Assembly (NCBI GenBank): GCA_021778115.1
Contig: JAJYCS010000005.1
Location: 1 to 56,097, forward strand
DNA: 56,097 bases
Direction of reading: 5' to 3'
Source of the DNA: Deltaproteobacteria bacterium
Lineage (GTDB): Bacteria > Desulfobacterota > Desulfuromonadia > Geobacterales > Pseudopelobacteraceae
The notes below the pieces were generated by a model. It saw only the letters and a list, made by a program, of their open reading frames with translations. It made no database searches and had not been told where the DNA came from. Both the position numbers and the translations under genes were made by a program. Shown piece after piece: positions 36,401 through 44,379 of the stretch; positions within the stretch are counted from its first letter, which is position 1; each line of letters begins with the position of its first letter.

Positions 36401-36488
36401 GAACGCGGTTAAGGCCGTGTTGCAGCAGGATGAGGAACGTACCGAGCGGATCGTGGAACTGGTGAAACATCAACATGAATACCAGTAG
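33411..36488 (+). CDS. hsdR: Type I restriction endonuclease subunit
   Basis: A 1025-residue HsdR that translocates and cuts unmethylated DNA. The N-terminal PD-(D/E)XK nuclease motif is RPDIVLYINGIALGVLELK at about residues 139-157. The helicase core follows with Walker A in TQGSGKS near residue 279 and the DEAD-like VDECHRTQ near 388. Motif-like GFTGTP and LTGFDAP are also present. The C-terminal 300 residues are helical and probably bind the methyltransferase. It overlaps the ATPase gene by four bases and the YgjP-like gene by 14 bases, so the restriction subunit is translated together with both. Confidence 0.95.
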   Translation: MTTVGQIERATQNRVVRLFREQLGYDYLGNWEERPDNRCVEEKLLRGALHLHGYANDLITRAIHELQKAAGDQGRKLYDRNKAVYELLRYGVKVKPEVGENTVTVWLIDWTDPLNNDFALAEEVTVKGADAKASTKRPDIVLYINGIALGVLELKRSTVSVSQGIRQNLDNQQKQFIEPFFSTMQLVMAGNDSEGLRYATIATPEKYYLTWKEESPVENPLDRGLLQLCSKERLLELIHDFVVFDSGTKKLCRHNQYFGVRAAQEYLKRREGGIIWHTQGSGKSLTMVWLAKWIRENLTDSRVLIITDRTELDGQIETVFMGVHEAIYRTASGADLIATLNATAPWLVCSLIHKFGSKENDDINAYLNELQSALPPDFRAKGDLYVFVDECHRTQSGELHKAMKAILPNALFIGFTGTPLLKADKQKSIEVFGRYIHTYKFDEAVHDKVVLDLRYEARDIDQSVKSQKKIDEWFEAKTKGLTDLAKAQLKARWGTLQKVLSCKERLEMIVNDILIDMNTKPRLMDGRGNALLVSGSIYEACKFYELFARTELKGACAIVTSYKPQVSDIKGETSGDGETDNLRKYDIYRAMLADWFNEAPETAVNKVELFEEQVKKVFIEEPGRMRLLIVVDKLLTGFDAPSATYLYIDKQMRDHGLFQAICRVNRLDGDDKEYGYIVDYKDLFKSLEGAVQDYTSGALDGFDKEDVAGLLEDRLQKAKEDLEEARESIKALCEPVEPPRDTLAYLRFFCAVESGNAEQLKENEPKRLALYKLTASLLRAFADLSAELAEAGYSATEIETIKAEVDHFEKVRNEVKLASGDYIDLKMYEPAMRYLIDTYIRAEESEKVSAFDDLSLVNLIVERGEDAVEALPRSIRRSQQATAETIENNVRKLIIDEHPINPRYYDEMSALLQALIEQRRQEAISYQEYLQQVVALTRTIKQPASASYPSSLHTRARRALYDNLDKDELLAVAVDNAVRESMQDGWRDNSIKVKKVRNAVKAVLQQDEERTERIVELVKHQHEYQ

Positions 36489-37203
36489 CCATAAACAGCT
36501 TGAGGTGAGCGGCATTGCGGTTGAGGTGCACCGCAAGCCGATCAAGAACCTGCATATCGGTGTCTATCCGCCTGATGGCAGGGTGCGGGTCTCAGCCCCC
36601 AAACGGATGAACTATGAGGCAATCCGGCTGGCAGTGATCGGCAAGCTAGGCTGGATCAGAAAGCACCAGCAGAGGTTTGCCAGCCAGGAGCGGCAATCGC
36701 CCCGCGAGTATGTGACCGGCGAGACCCACTACTACCAGGGGCGCCGCCATCGCCTGGACATCCTGCTACACAGCGGCCGACCATCGGTAATGCTACACCA
36801 CGGCACCCTTGAACTACAGGTGGCGCCGGACAGTAGCGTGGAACAGCGCGAACAGCTGCTCTACCGCTGGTATCGCCGTCAACTGAAGCAACAGATCCCG
36901 GAGCTGCTGGCCAAGTGGGAGCAGGTGATCAGCGTGCAGACTGCCGAATGGGGCGTAAAAAGGATGAAGACCCGCTGGGGCACCTGCAACCCCACAGCTC
37001 GCCGTATCTGGCTTAACCTGGAGCTGGTGAAGAAGCCGGTAGCGTGCCTGGAATACATCATCGTACATGAGCTGGTGCATCTGCTGGAGCGGCTGCACAA
37101 CGATCGCTTCACCGCTCTTATGGATCAGTTCATGCCGCTCTGGCGGCAGTATCGCGAGGAGTTGAACCGGGCGCCGCTGGGGCATGGCGCGTGGAAGGAG
37201 TAA
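36475..37203 (+). CDS. YgjP-like (DUF45) metal-dependent hydrolase
   Basis: A 242-residue protein of the YgjP/DUF45 family. The zinc motif is HELVH (His198, Glu199, His202) with His208 six residues on (LERLHNDRF), similar to SprT-like metalloproteases. The WGTCN and WLNLELVKKP segments preceding it match the family. Members are often encoded next to hsdR, but their job in restriction is not settled. It overlaps hsdR by 14 bases. Its TAA stop at 37201-37203 touches the AAGGAG that serves ubiX, so the island ends with no spare bases. Confidence 0.88.
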   Translation: MNTSSHKQLEVSGIAVEVHRKPIKNLHIGVYPPDGRVRVSAPKRMNYEAIRLAVIGKLGWIRKHQQRFASQERQSPREYVTGETHYYQGRRHRLDILLHSGRPSVMLHHGTLELQVAPDSSVEQREQLLYRWYRRQLKQQIPELLAKWEQVISVQTAEWGVKRMKTRWGTCNPTARRIWLNLELVKKPVACLEYIIVHELVHLLERLHNDRFTALMDQFMPLWRQYREELNRAPLGHGAWKE

Positions 37204-37205
37204 CC

Positions 37206-37793
37206 ATGAATATCCTGCTGGCCATCACCGGAGCATCCGGCAGCATCTACGGACTGCGCCTGTTGGAGGAACTGTTGAAGGCAGGCCAGCAGGTGACGCT
37301 GGTGGCCAGCCGGAGCGGGCTGGAGGTCTGCCGGTTCGAAACCGGGGTGGCGTTAGACGATGCCGAGGCGCTGATGCGGCGCTGGGACCTGCCTGAGGCG
37401 GTGCTGACCATCCGCGCCGAGAATGATCTCTGGGCGCCGGAAGCCAGCGGATCGGCCGCCCCGGAGGCGATGGTGATCGCCCCCTGCAGCATGGGCACCG
37501 TGGGACGGATCGCAGCCGGCATCTCCGGCACCCTGATCGAACGGGCCGCCGACGTGCTGCTGAAAGAGGCCCGCCCGCTGATCCTGCTGCCGCGCGAGAC
37601 GCCGCTCTCCGCCATCCATCTGGAGAATCTGCTCAGGCTCGCCCACGCCGGGGCACGGATCGTGCCGGCCATGCCGGCCTTCTACCACGGCCCGCAGTCG
37701 CTGGACGACCTGGTGAACTTTGTGGTGGGTAAGCTGCTGGATCAACTGGGGATAAACCACAGCCTGTTCAGACGGTGGGGGTCTGAGGCGTAG
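37206..37793 (+). CDS. ubiX: Flavin prenyltransferase
   Basis: A 195-residue UbiX-type enzyme that makes prenylated FMN for UbiD-family decarboxylases. The flavin-binding start LLAITGASGS (residues 4-13), VIAPCSMGTVGRIAAG, and the C-terminal PRETPLS and MPAFYHGPQSLDDLV motifs are all present. ATG 37206 is preceded by AAGGAG (37196-37201), so five residues from an earlier in-frame start are not used. The matching UbiD and UbiA genes lie nearly 9 kb upstream beyond the type I island. I infer that the three were once adjacent. A strong terminator follows. Confidence 0.94.
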   Translation: MNILLAITGASGSIYGLRLLEELLKAGQQVTLVASRSGLEVCRFETGVALDDAEALMRRWDLPEAVLTIRAENDLWAPEASGSAAPEAMVIAPCSMGTVGRIAAGISGTLIERAADVLLKEARPLILLPRETPLSAIHLENLLRLAHAGARIVPAMPAFYHGPQSLDDLVNFVVGKLLDQLGINHSLFRRWGSEA

Positions 37794-37801
37794 CGCCATA
37801 T

Positions 37802-37829
37802 AAAAGGGCGGCCGGTTGGCCGCCCTTTT
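37802..37829. terminator. Bidirectional rho-independent terminator
   Basis: A perfect 12-base stem (AAAAGGGCGGCC, loop GGTT, complement ending in TTTT) sits between the convergent ubiX and flavodiiron genes. Confidence 0.9.
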
Positions 37830-37853
37830 AGGTTACGCCATCCGCAAGACGCA

Positions 37854-39047
37854 CTACCCTTTCTTTGCCACCGCCTCCGAGACCGCCGCACCCAGGGCAC
37901 GGCACTGCGACAGCACCTCATCGGTGGGGGTGAAAACGGCCCGCACCGGCTCGGCCACCAGCTTCAAGCCCATCCCTTTCAGCCGCTCTTCGGCCATCTT
38001 GCAGGCCTCACCGCTCCAGCCGTAACTGCCGAACACCGCTGCCAGGCTCGTCTTCAGCCTGACAGAGCTTAAAAATGCCAGCACATGCCAGACCGGCGGC
38101 GGTATGTCGCGGGCCACGGTGGGGATGCCGAACACCAGGGCGTCGGCCTCCTCCATCAGGGTACGGACCTCGTCGTCTGCCATGCCGACGATATGATGAC
38201 TGGAGACCTCGATGCCGTCCCGTGCCGCCCCTTCCGCCACCGCCTGAGCCATCTTTGCCGTGTTGCCGTGGGGGGAGAGGTACAACAGCACCACCTTCCT
38301 GCCGAAGGAGGTGGGCTTGCTCCACTGCTCGAACTGCTGGATGACCTTCCAGGGGTCGCGCCGGATGATCGGCCCGTGACTGGGGAGGATCATATCGATC
38401 ACGTCGTGCCGGATCTTCTCGATGGCGGCCAGCACCTTGTCCTTGAAGGGGCGGAAGATGCAGTCGAAATAAAACTGGCGGGCCGAGGTGAAGTCCTCGG
38501 TCTCGTCGTTGAAGATATGCTGCACATCGCAGTAATGGGCGCCGAAGGCGTCGCAGGTAAAGAGCAGGTTCTCCTCCTCCAGCCGGGTGAACATGGTGTC
38601 GGGCCAGTGCAGGAAGGGGGCGATAATAAACCGCAGGGTACGGCCCCCCAGATCGATGGTGTCACCATCCTTGACCACCCGGGAGACAAACGGTTTGTGG
38701 ATCATATTGCCGATAAAGTTCTTCCCCGCCTGGGTGGAGACCACCGTGGCGCCGGGGCACTGCTCCAGCAGGTAGGCCAGGGAACCGGAATGGTCCGGTT
38801 CGGTATGGTTGACAATGATGTAGTCTATCCCGGCCGGGTCCACCAATGAGCGGAGCTTGTCCAGGAACTGATCGGTGAACTTCCCCTTGACCGTGTCGAT
38901 CAGGGCGGTCTTCTGGCTCCCCTTGACCAGGTAGCTGTTGTAGGTGCTGCCGTGCTCGGTGGGAAAGAGGTCGTCGAAGACCCGCAACTCGGGGTGCAGG
39001 GCGCCGACCCAGTGGATATCCGGTTTTATCTCTACCGTGTGCAACAT
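37854..39047 (-). CDS. A-type flavodiiron protein (FprA family)
   Basis: A 397-residue flavodiiron protein that reduces oxygen or nitric oxide in anaerobes. The metallo-beta-lactamase domain has the di-iron motif HxExDH (His81, Glu83, Asp85, His86 in NHTEPDHSG) and further ligands in LHWPDT and FTCDAFGAHYC. The flavodoxin domain starts at about residue 255 (VLLYLSPHGNTAKMAQ). No rubredoxin or reductase fusion is present, so electrons come from a separate partner. It has its own minus-strand promoter. It fits the oxygen-protection theme of the hemerythrin and ferritin-like genes. Confidence 0.95.
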   Translation of the reverse strand: MLHTVEIKPDIHWVGALHPELRVFDDLFPTEHGSTYNSYLVKGSQKTALIDTVKGKFTDQFLDKLRSLVDPAGIDYIIVNHTEPDHSGSLAYLLEQCPGATVVSTQAGKNFIGNMIHKPFVSRVVKDGDTIDLGGRTLRFIIAPFLHWPDTMFTRLEEENLLFTCDAFGAHYCDVQHIFNDETEDFTSARQFYFDCIFRPFKDKVLAAIEKIRHDVIDMILPSHGPIIRRDPWKVIQQFEQWSKPTSFGRKVVLLYLSPHGNTAKMAQAVAEGAARDGIEVSSHHIVGMADDEVRTLMEEADALVFGIPTVARDIPPPVWHVLAFLSSVRLKTSLAAVFGSYGWSGEACKMAEERLKGMGLKLVAEPVRAVFTPTDEVLSQCRALGAAVSEAVAKKG

Positions 39048-39097
39048 CTGTGCAGTACTCCTTCTGCTGGAGAATAGTTGAGCAATTTGGTTAACGT

Positions 39098-39126
39098 ACT
39101 ATAACAAAGCAACCCCGCTGAGACAA
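39098..39126 (-). promoter_or_regulatory. Promoter of the flavodiiron gene
   Basis: On the minus strand, TTGTCT (complement of 39121-39126) and TATAGT (complement of 39098-39103) are 17 bases apart, about 50 bases upstream of the start codon. Confidence 0.6.
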
Positions 39127-39224
39127 GGGACAAGTGGCCGGTTGAGAGTCCGTGGGCTTTCTGTTAGATTGGCTGTTGTCCCGTTTTGATGCAGCCCTTG
39201 TGCCAATCCCCATCGGAGTATGCC

Positions 39225-40577
39225 ATGCGCCAGAAGACGGTCTATAGCTGCAGCCAGTGCGGCTGCCAATCCCCCAAGTGGCTGGGCAGGTGTCCCGACT
39301 GCGGGGCCTGGAACACCATGGCCGAGGAACGCCAGATGCCGGCCAAGGCTACCCATGGCCGGACACTGCCCGGCGCAAAGAACAGCCCGATGCCGATCAG
39401 CCAGGTCCCACCGCAGAACGAGGTGCGCCGCAGCTGCGGCATCGGCGAGCTCAACCGGGTGCTGGGGGGCGGGCTGGTGCCCGGCTCGCTGGTGCTGATC
39501 GGCGGCGACCCCGGCATCGGCAAATCGACCCTGCTGCTGCAGGCGATGCAACATCTGGCCGGTCAGGGGCCGGTCTTGTACGTCTCCGGTGAGGAATCGG
39601 CGGCCCAGACCCGGCTGCGGGGTGAACGGCTGGGGGTGGACGCCCCCAACCTGCTGGTGCTGGCCGAGAACTCCCTGGAGGAGATCGTCGCCCAGGTGGA
39701 GCAGCAGCGGCCTCAGGCGCTGGTGGTGGACTCGATCCAGACCGTCTGGACCCAGGCCCTCGAATCGGCACCGGGCAGCGTCAGCCAGGTGCGGGAATCG
39801 GCCGGCCGCCTGATGCTGCTGGCCAAGGGGAGCGGTCTGCCGGTCTTCCTGGTGGGGCACGTCACCAAGGACGGCGCCATTGCCGGCCCGCGGGTGCTGG
39901 AGCATATGGTGGACACGGTCCTGTACTTCGAGGGGGATCGGGGCCACCCCTACCGCATCTTGCGGGCGGTGAAGAATCGTTTCGGCTCCACCAATGAGAT
40001 CGGCGTGTTCGAGATGAAGGCCGGGGGCCTGGCTGAAGTGGCCAATCCGTCGGAACTGTTCCTGGCCGAACGGCCACTGGATGCCGCCGGTTCGGTGGTG
40101 ACCGCCACGTTAGAGGGGAGCCGTACGTTGCTGGTGGAGGTGCAGGCCCTGGTGACCCCCAGCGCCTATGGCACACCGCGCCGGACCACCATCGGCGCCG
40201 ACAGCAACCGGCTGGCCCTGCTGGTGGCGGTGCTGGAGAAGAAGGCAGGCCTGCACCTGGCTGGCCAGGACATCTTCCTGAATGTGGCCGGCGGCGCCCG
40301 GCTGTCAGAACCGGCCGCCGATCTGGCGATCCTGCTGGCGGTGGCATCATCCCATCTGGATCGCCCGGTTGATCCGCAGACCGTGGTGTTTGGTGAGGTC
40401 GGGCTTGCCGGCGAGGTGCGGGCCGTGACCCAGCCGGAACCCCGCCTGGCCGAGGCGGAAAAGCTCGGTTTTCAGCACTGCCTGCTGCCTGCCGCCCATC
40501 TCAAACGGCTGGCGCCGGCCTCCATGCGCTGTCAGGGCGCTGCCACCGTGCAGGAGGCGCTACAGCTCCTGGCATGA
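39225..40577 (+). CDS. radA: DNA repair protein RadA
   Basis: A 450-residue RecA-like branch-migration ATPase. The N-terminal zinc finger has Cys9, Cys12, Cys23 and Cys26. Walker A is GGDPGIGKST at about residues 93-102, and the RadA-specific KNRFGSTNE is near residue 250. A Lon-protease-like C-terminal domain follows. The start at 39225 has CGGAG six bases upstream. The gene converges on nuoN with 19 bases between the stops and no clear terminator hairpin there. Confidence 0.96.
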   Translation: MRQKTVYSCSQCGCQSPKWLGRCPDCGAWNTMAEERQMPAKATHGRTLPGAKNSPMPISQVPPQNEVRRSCGIGELNRVLGGGLVPGSLVLIGGDPGIGKSTLLLQAMQHLAGQGPVLYVSGEESAAQTRLRGERLGVDAPNLLVLAENSLEEIVAQVEQQRPQALVVDSIQTVWTQALESAPGSVSQVRESAGRLMLLAKGSGLPVFLVGHVTKDGAIAGPRVLEHMVDTVLYFEGDRGHPYRILRAVKNRFGSTNEIGVFEMKAGGLAEVANPSELFLAERPLDAAGSVVTATLEGSRTLLVEVQALVTPSAYGTPRRTTIGADSNRLALLVAVLEKKAGLHLAGQDIFLNVAGGARLSEPAADLAILLAVASSHLDRPVDPQTVVFGEVGLAGEVRAVTQPEPRLAEAEKLGFQHCLLPAAHLKRLAPASMRCQGAATVQEALQLLA

Positions 40578-40596
40578 GACACTGTATGCGTCTGCC

Positions 40597-42009
40597 CTAC
40601 CTGTTGAAACAGCGTGAGAACAGATCGAGCAGCGGTGATGGCCAGGCCCCGAGAACGATGATAAGGACCGCGAGGCACCCTAACGCGATCCGCTCGACGG
40701 GGGCGAGGAGAGGCTGCTGCCGAGCGGCTACGGGGGAGAAGTATAGGGAGGCGACGATCCGCAGGTAGTAGTACAGCGAGAGGGCGGTGGCGAGTATCCC
40801 CATGACGGCCAGGGGCAGCTCTCCGGCCCGGATCGCGGCCGTGAAGATCAGCCACTTGCCGGTGAACCCGGCAGTGGGGGGGATGCCGACCAGGGCAAAG
40901 AGCGCCAGGGTGAGGACAGCAGCGGGGAAGGCGTGCGTCGAGCCGACCCCGCGGTACGACTCCACCGTGGCGCCGCACCCGGTGCGCTCCAGGACGGCAA
41001 TGGCGCCGAAGGCGGCGAGACTGATGATACCGTAGGCAACGGCATAATAGGCGGCGGCCTGGTACCCGCCTGCTGCTCCGGCGACCAGCGCCACGGCGAC
41101 GTATCCCATATGGGCGATGGAAGAGTAGGCCAGCAGGCGCCGGACCCGGTTTTCGCGCAGGGCGGCCAGGTTGCCGGTCAGCATGGAGAGGAGCGCCAGC
41201 CACCAGAGCGGCAGGCGCAACAGTCCGGCATCACCGGCAGCAGGCAACAACCGCAGCAGAAACAGCACCGCCGCACCTTTCGAACCTCCCGACAAGAAGC
41301 CCGCCACCGGCGCCGGCGCCCCCTCATAGACATCAGGTGTCCAGAGATGGGCCGGGACCAGCGACAGCTTGAAGGCGATGCCGATCAGCATGAAGCTCCA
41401 GCCCGCCATGGCGAGCGAGGAACCCGCTCCGGGCAGCAGCGTTGCCTGAACCGCCTGACCGATGACCAACGTGCCGCAGAAACAGTAGATCAGGGCGATG
41501 CCGAAGACCATACATGCGGCGCTGAAGGCCCCGATCAGCAGGTATTTCAGCCCCGTCTCGACGGAACCGGCATGGCCCAGGTCCGATCCCACCAGGATAT
41601 ACAGGCCGAAGGTCATGGCTTCGAGGCCCAGAAACAGGGACAGCAGCGTTGTTGCCGAGGCCAGCGCCGTCATGCCGAAGGTGGTGAAGAGTATCGTGGC
41701 AGGATATTCCTCGCCGCGCAGGCCCCGTTCGCTGTTATACGTGCGGGAAAGGGCCAGCACCGTCGCTGCCATGAGACAGAAAAATACCGTAAAGAGACGG
41801 GCTAACCCGTCGGAAGCAAGCCCGACGGTCGATGCCGCCGCAGGCGACGGCGCAATCAGCGCCCAGAGCGCCGCCCCCAGTGTCGCCGGATATGCCACCA
41901 GATAACTGGCCCGTTCAGTGCGGGTGATCCCACCGCTGAGCAGGGCCAGCAGGGCGCCTCCCGCCAGCAGCAGGAGCGGCAGGACTATCCGGAGGTCGCT
42001 GGCGGTCAT
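40597..42009 (-). CDS. nuoN: NADH-quinone oxidoreductase subunit N
   Basis: A 470-residue antiporter-like membrane subunit of complex I. The multi-helix pattern and motifs such as LGLEAMTFGLYIL, ETGLKYLLIGAFSAA and LVPAHLWTPDVYEGAP are typical of NuoN. Charged residues in the membrane that form the proton path (Glu in LEAM, Lys in GLKYL, Lys in FKLSLVPAHLW) are kept. It follows nuoK directly with a four-base overlap, where nuoL and nuoM would normally lie. It is the last gene of the operon. Confidence 0.95.
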   Translation of the reverse strand: MTASDLRIVLPLLLLAGGALLALLSGGITRTERASYLVAYPATLGAALWALIAPSPAAASTVGLASDGLARLFTVFFCLMAATVLALSRTYNSERGLRGEEYPATILFTTFGMTALASATTLLSLFLGLEAMTFGLYILVGSDLGHAGSVETGLKYLLIGAFSAACMVFGIALIYCFCGTLVIGQAVQATLLPGAGSSLAMAGWSFMLIGIAFKLSLVPAHLWTPDVYEGAPAPVAGFLSGGSKGAAVLFLLRLLPAAGDAGLLRLPLWWLALLSMLTGNLAALRENRVRRLLAYSSIAHMGYVAVALVAGAAGGYQAAAYYAVAYGIISLAAFGAIAVLERTGCGATVESYRGVGSTHAFPAAVLTLALFALVGIPPTAGFTGKWLIFTAAIRAGELPLAVMGILATALSLYYYLRIVASLYFSPVAARQQPLLAPVERIALGCLAVLIIVLGAWPSPLLDLFSRCFNR

Positions 42010-42365
42010 GCCTCAGGCCCCTCCTCCAGAGGGCCCGCGGACGGTTCCGGTGCACCCGGCCGGCTGCCCGTGGTCAGCGCGTCCACGTTTACCGTATCCC
42101 TCTTCCGGTGCAGGTGGACCACCAAGGCCAGTGCCAGGGAGACCTCGGCCGAGGTCATGGCCATAATCATCAGCGCGAACACCTGGCCGTCGGCAGTTCC
42201 CCAGTGCCGTGCCCCTCCCACAAAGACCAGCATGGCGGCATTAAGCATGATCTCGATGCCGATCAGCAGCATGATGACGTTCGATCGCCAGACCAGGACG
42301 CAGAGCACCCCCAGGGCAAAGAGGATGCCTGCCAGGATCAGGACATGGGTCAACGGAACGATCAT
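42006..42365 (-). CDS. nuoK: NADH-quinone oxidoreductase subunit K
   Basis: A 119-residue membrane subunit with three helices and the conserved glutamates in IGIEIMLNAAML and MTSAEVSLALALV. The start at 42365 follows a GGAGGGGG. The usual C-terminal RKRDTVNVD is present, but 20 residues follow it (TTGSRPGAPEPSAGPLEEG and so on) that I do not recognise from NuoK. The unusual tail coincides with the position where nuoL and nuoM are missing, so it may be a scar of that loss. Confidence 0.93.
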   Translation of the reverse strand: MIVPLTHVLILAGILFALGVLCVLVWRSNVIMLLIGIEIMLNAAMLVFVGGARHWGTADGQVFALMIMAMTSAEVSLALALVVHLHRKRDTVNVDALTTGSRPGAPEPSAGPLEEGPEA

Positions 42366-42853
42366 GGCCCCCTCCGTTTGCCGAAGTAGAGGGCGCCAAC
42401 CACGGCGAAGAGCAACTGCAGGGAGATGATCTCGATGGCTACCCCGTGCTGCCTGAACAGGGTCAGGCTGAAGTCGCGCAGGGTCGCCGCAGCCCCGGCG
42501 CCAGGCGCCGGCCATCCTCCGTGCGCCAGCATCATCCCCAGCAGCGCCAGGATGACCCCGGCCAGGAGCATGGCCGGTAACCACTGCCGCAGGCCGGGAC
42601 GGAGCCCATCACCCGACCGGCCGACGTCGAGCATCATGATGACGAACATGAACAGCACCATGACGGCACCGGCATAGATGATCACCTCGAACATGGCGAT
42701 GAGCGGCGCGGCCAGCAGGAAGAAGATGGCCGCCAGGCTGAAGAACGAGCTTACGAGGTAGACGATGGCATGCACCGGGTGCTTCTCGGTAATGGCCAGG
42801 ACCGTGCCGATGACGGTGACCGCCGCCAGTAGGTAGAACAGGTACGCTTCCAT
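42362..42853 (-). CDS. nuoJ: NADH-quinone oxidoreductase subunit J
   Basis: A 163-residue membrane subunit of complex I with five predicted helices. The conserved helix FEVIIYAGAVMVLFMFVIMML, with the pi-bulge seen in NuoJ, is clear. The start at 42853 aligns with the family; an earlier in-frame ATG would add eight residues overlapping nuoI. It overlaps nuoK by four bases. Confidence 0.94.
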   Translation of the reverse strand: MEAYLFYLLAAVTVIGTVLAITEKHPVHAIVYLVSSFFSLAAIFFLLAAPLIAMFEVIIYAGAVMVLFMFVIMMLDVGRSGDGLRPGLRQWLPAMLLAGVILALLGMMLAHGGWPAPGAGAAATLRDFSLTLFRQHGVAIEIISLQLLFAVVGALYFGKRRGP

Positions 42854-42854
42854 A

Positions 42855-43385
42855 TCAGGGCAACAACCCCCGTACATCCACCGGCGGCTTCTCCTTTGGT
42901 CCGGCTCCCCGCGGCTGGGTCACGCCGATGCCGGCATGACGGTAAAAGTTGTAATCGTGCGATTTGCCGCAGCCATCGATCAGCAGATCCTCCTTTTCGT
43001 AGAGCAGCTCCATGATATCCCGCTTACAGATCTCGAAATCAGGTGTCATCTGTATGGCCAGGGTTGGACAGGCCTCGGCGCAGAGGCCACAGAAGATGCA
43101 GCGTGAAAAGTTGATTCGGAACCATGCGGCGTAGCGTCTGCCATCCGCAGCTTCCGCCGACTGCATGGAGATGCAGTCCACCGGGCAGGCCGCCGAACAG
43201 AGCTGGCAGGCGACGCAGCGCTCGCCGCCATCCGGGTCGCGGGTCAACACGATGCGGGCCCGGTAGCGCGGGTAGGGGGTACGCTTCTCCTCCGGGTACT
43301 GGATGGTCACCGGCCTCCGGAAGATATGCTGCCAGGTGATCCACATCCCGGTCAAAAGGGCGGTCATGTCAGATACAATTTTCAC
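42855..43385 (-). CDS. nuoI: NADH-quinone oxidoreductase subunit I
   Basis: A 176-residue ferredoxin-like subunit carrying two [4Fe-4S] clusters (N6a and N6b). The motifs are [12 protein letters not shown] and [12 protein letters not shown]. It begins with GTG, preceded by GAGG five bases upstream; an in-frame ATG lies six codons later. It starts one base after the nuoH stop. Confidence 0.95.
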   Translation of the reverse strand: MKIVSDMTALLTGMWITWQHIFRRPVTIQYPEEKRTPYPRYRARIVLTRDPDGGERCVACQLCSAACPVDCISMQSAEAADGRRYAAWFRINFSRCIFCGLCAEACPTLAIQMTPDFEICKRDIMELLYEKEDLLIDGCGKSHDYNFYRHAGIGVTQPRGAGPKEKPPVDVRGLLP

Positions 43386-43386
43386 G

Positions 43387-44379
43387 TCAGCCTCTCAACA
43401 CCAGCCACCAGGCGGTCACCAGAATGTTAAGCAGCGCCAGCGGCGTCAGGATCTTCCAGCCGAAATGCATCAGTTGATCGTAACGAAGGCGTGGCAGGGT
43501 GCCGCGTATCCAGATGAACAGGAAGGCAAAGGCCAGCACCTTGACGGAAAAACAGACCACCGGCGGCAGGAGCGGCCCGTGCCAGCCGCCCAGGAAAAAG
43601 GTGGCTGCCAGCCCCCCCAGCGCGATGATGTTGAGGTACTCCCCCACGAAGAACAGGCCGAAGCGCATGCCGGAGTATTCAGTGTGGAAGCCGGCCACCA
43701 GTTCCCCCTCGGCCTCGGGAAGGTCAAAGGGGATTCGTTTGCACTCGGCGGCGATGCTGATCAGGAAGATCATGAAGGCCAGCGGTTGATAGACGATGAA
43801 CCAGCATCCAGCCTGGGCGGCAACGATATCGGACAGACGGAAGGAACGGGCCAGCATCACCACCGGCACCAGCGACAGCCCCATGGAAAGTTCGTAGGAG
43901 AGCAGCTGGGCAAGGCCACGGATGCTTCCCAGCAGGGCATATTTGGAGTTTGAAGCCCATCCCCCCAGGGCGACACCGTAGACGGCGAGGGAGGAGAGCG
44001 CCACGAACAGGAGCAGCCCCACATGCAGGTCGGCCACCTGCAGCTGCACCGTATGGCCGAACAGCCTGAGCGGCGCGCCAAAGGGGATGACGGCAAAGAT
44101 CATGATGGCGGGAATGGCTGCCATGGCCGGTGCCAGATAAAACAGCCATTTGTCCGCCCCGATCGGACGGAAATCCTCCTTGGTCAGGAGTTTGATCAAG
44201 TCGGCCAGCGGTTGCAGCAGTCCGAAGGGGCCAACGCGGTTGGGCCCCTTGCGGTCCTGAATCCAGGCCAGCACCTTCCGCTCGGCAAAGACCAGATAGG
44301 CCGCCAGGGTCAGGATGACGAAGAATACCAGGGCGATCTTGGCCAGCATCAGTGCTATGTCGAGCGGGTCATAGATCAT
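43387..44379 (-). CDS. nuoH: NADH-quinone oxidoreductase subunit H
   Basis: A 330-residue membrane subunit that links the hydrophilic arm to the proton-pumping arm at the quinone site. It has about eight helices and the conserved loops [18 protein letters not shown] and [19 protein letters not shown]. It overlaps the end of nuoG by 11 bases. Confidence 0.96.
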   Translation of the reverse strand: MIYDPLDIALMLAKIALVFFVILTLAAYLVFAERKVLAWIQDRKGPNRVGPFGLLQPLADLIKLLTKEDFRPIGADKWLFYLAPAMAAIPAIMIFAVIPFGAPLRLFGHTVQLQVADLHVGLLLFVALSSLAVYGVALGGWASNSKYALLGSIRGLAQLLSYELSMGLSLVPVVMLARSFRLSDIVAAQAGCWFIVYQPLAFMIFLISIAAECKRIPFDLPEAEGELVAGFHTEYSGMRFGLFFVGEYLNIIALGGLAATFFLGGWHGPLLPPVVCFSVKVLAFAFLFIWIRGTLPRLRYDQLMHFGWKILTPLALLNILVTAWWLVLRG

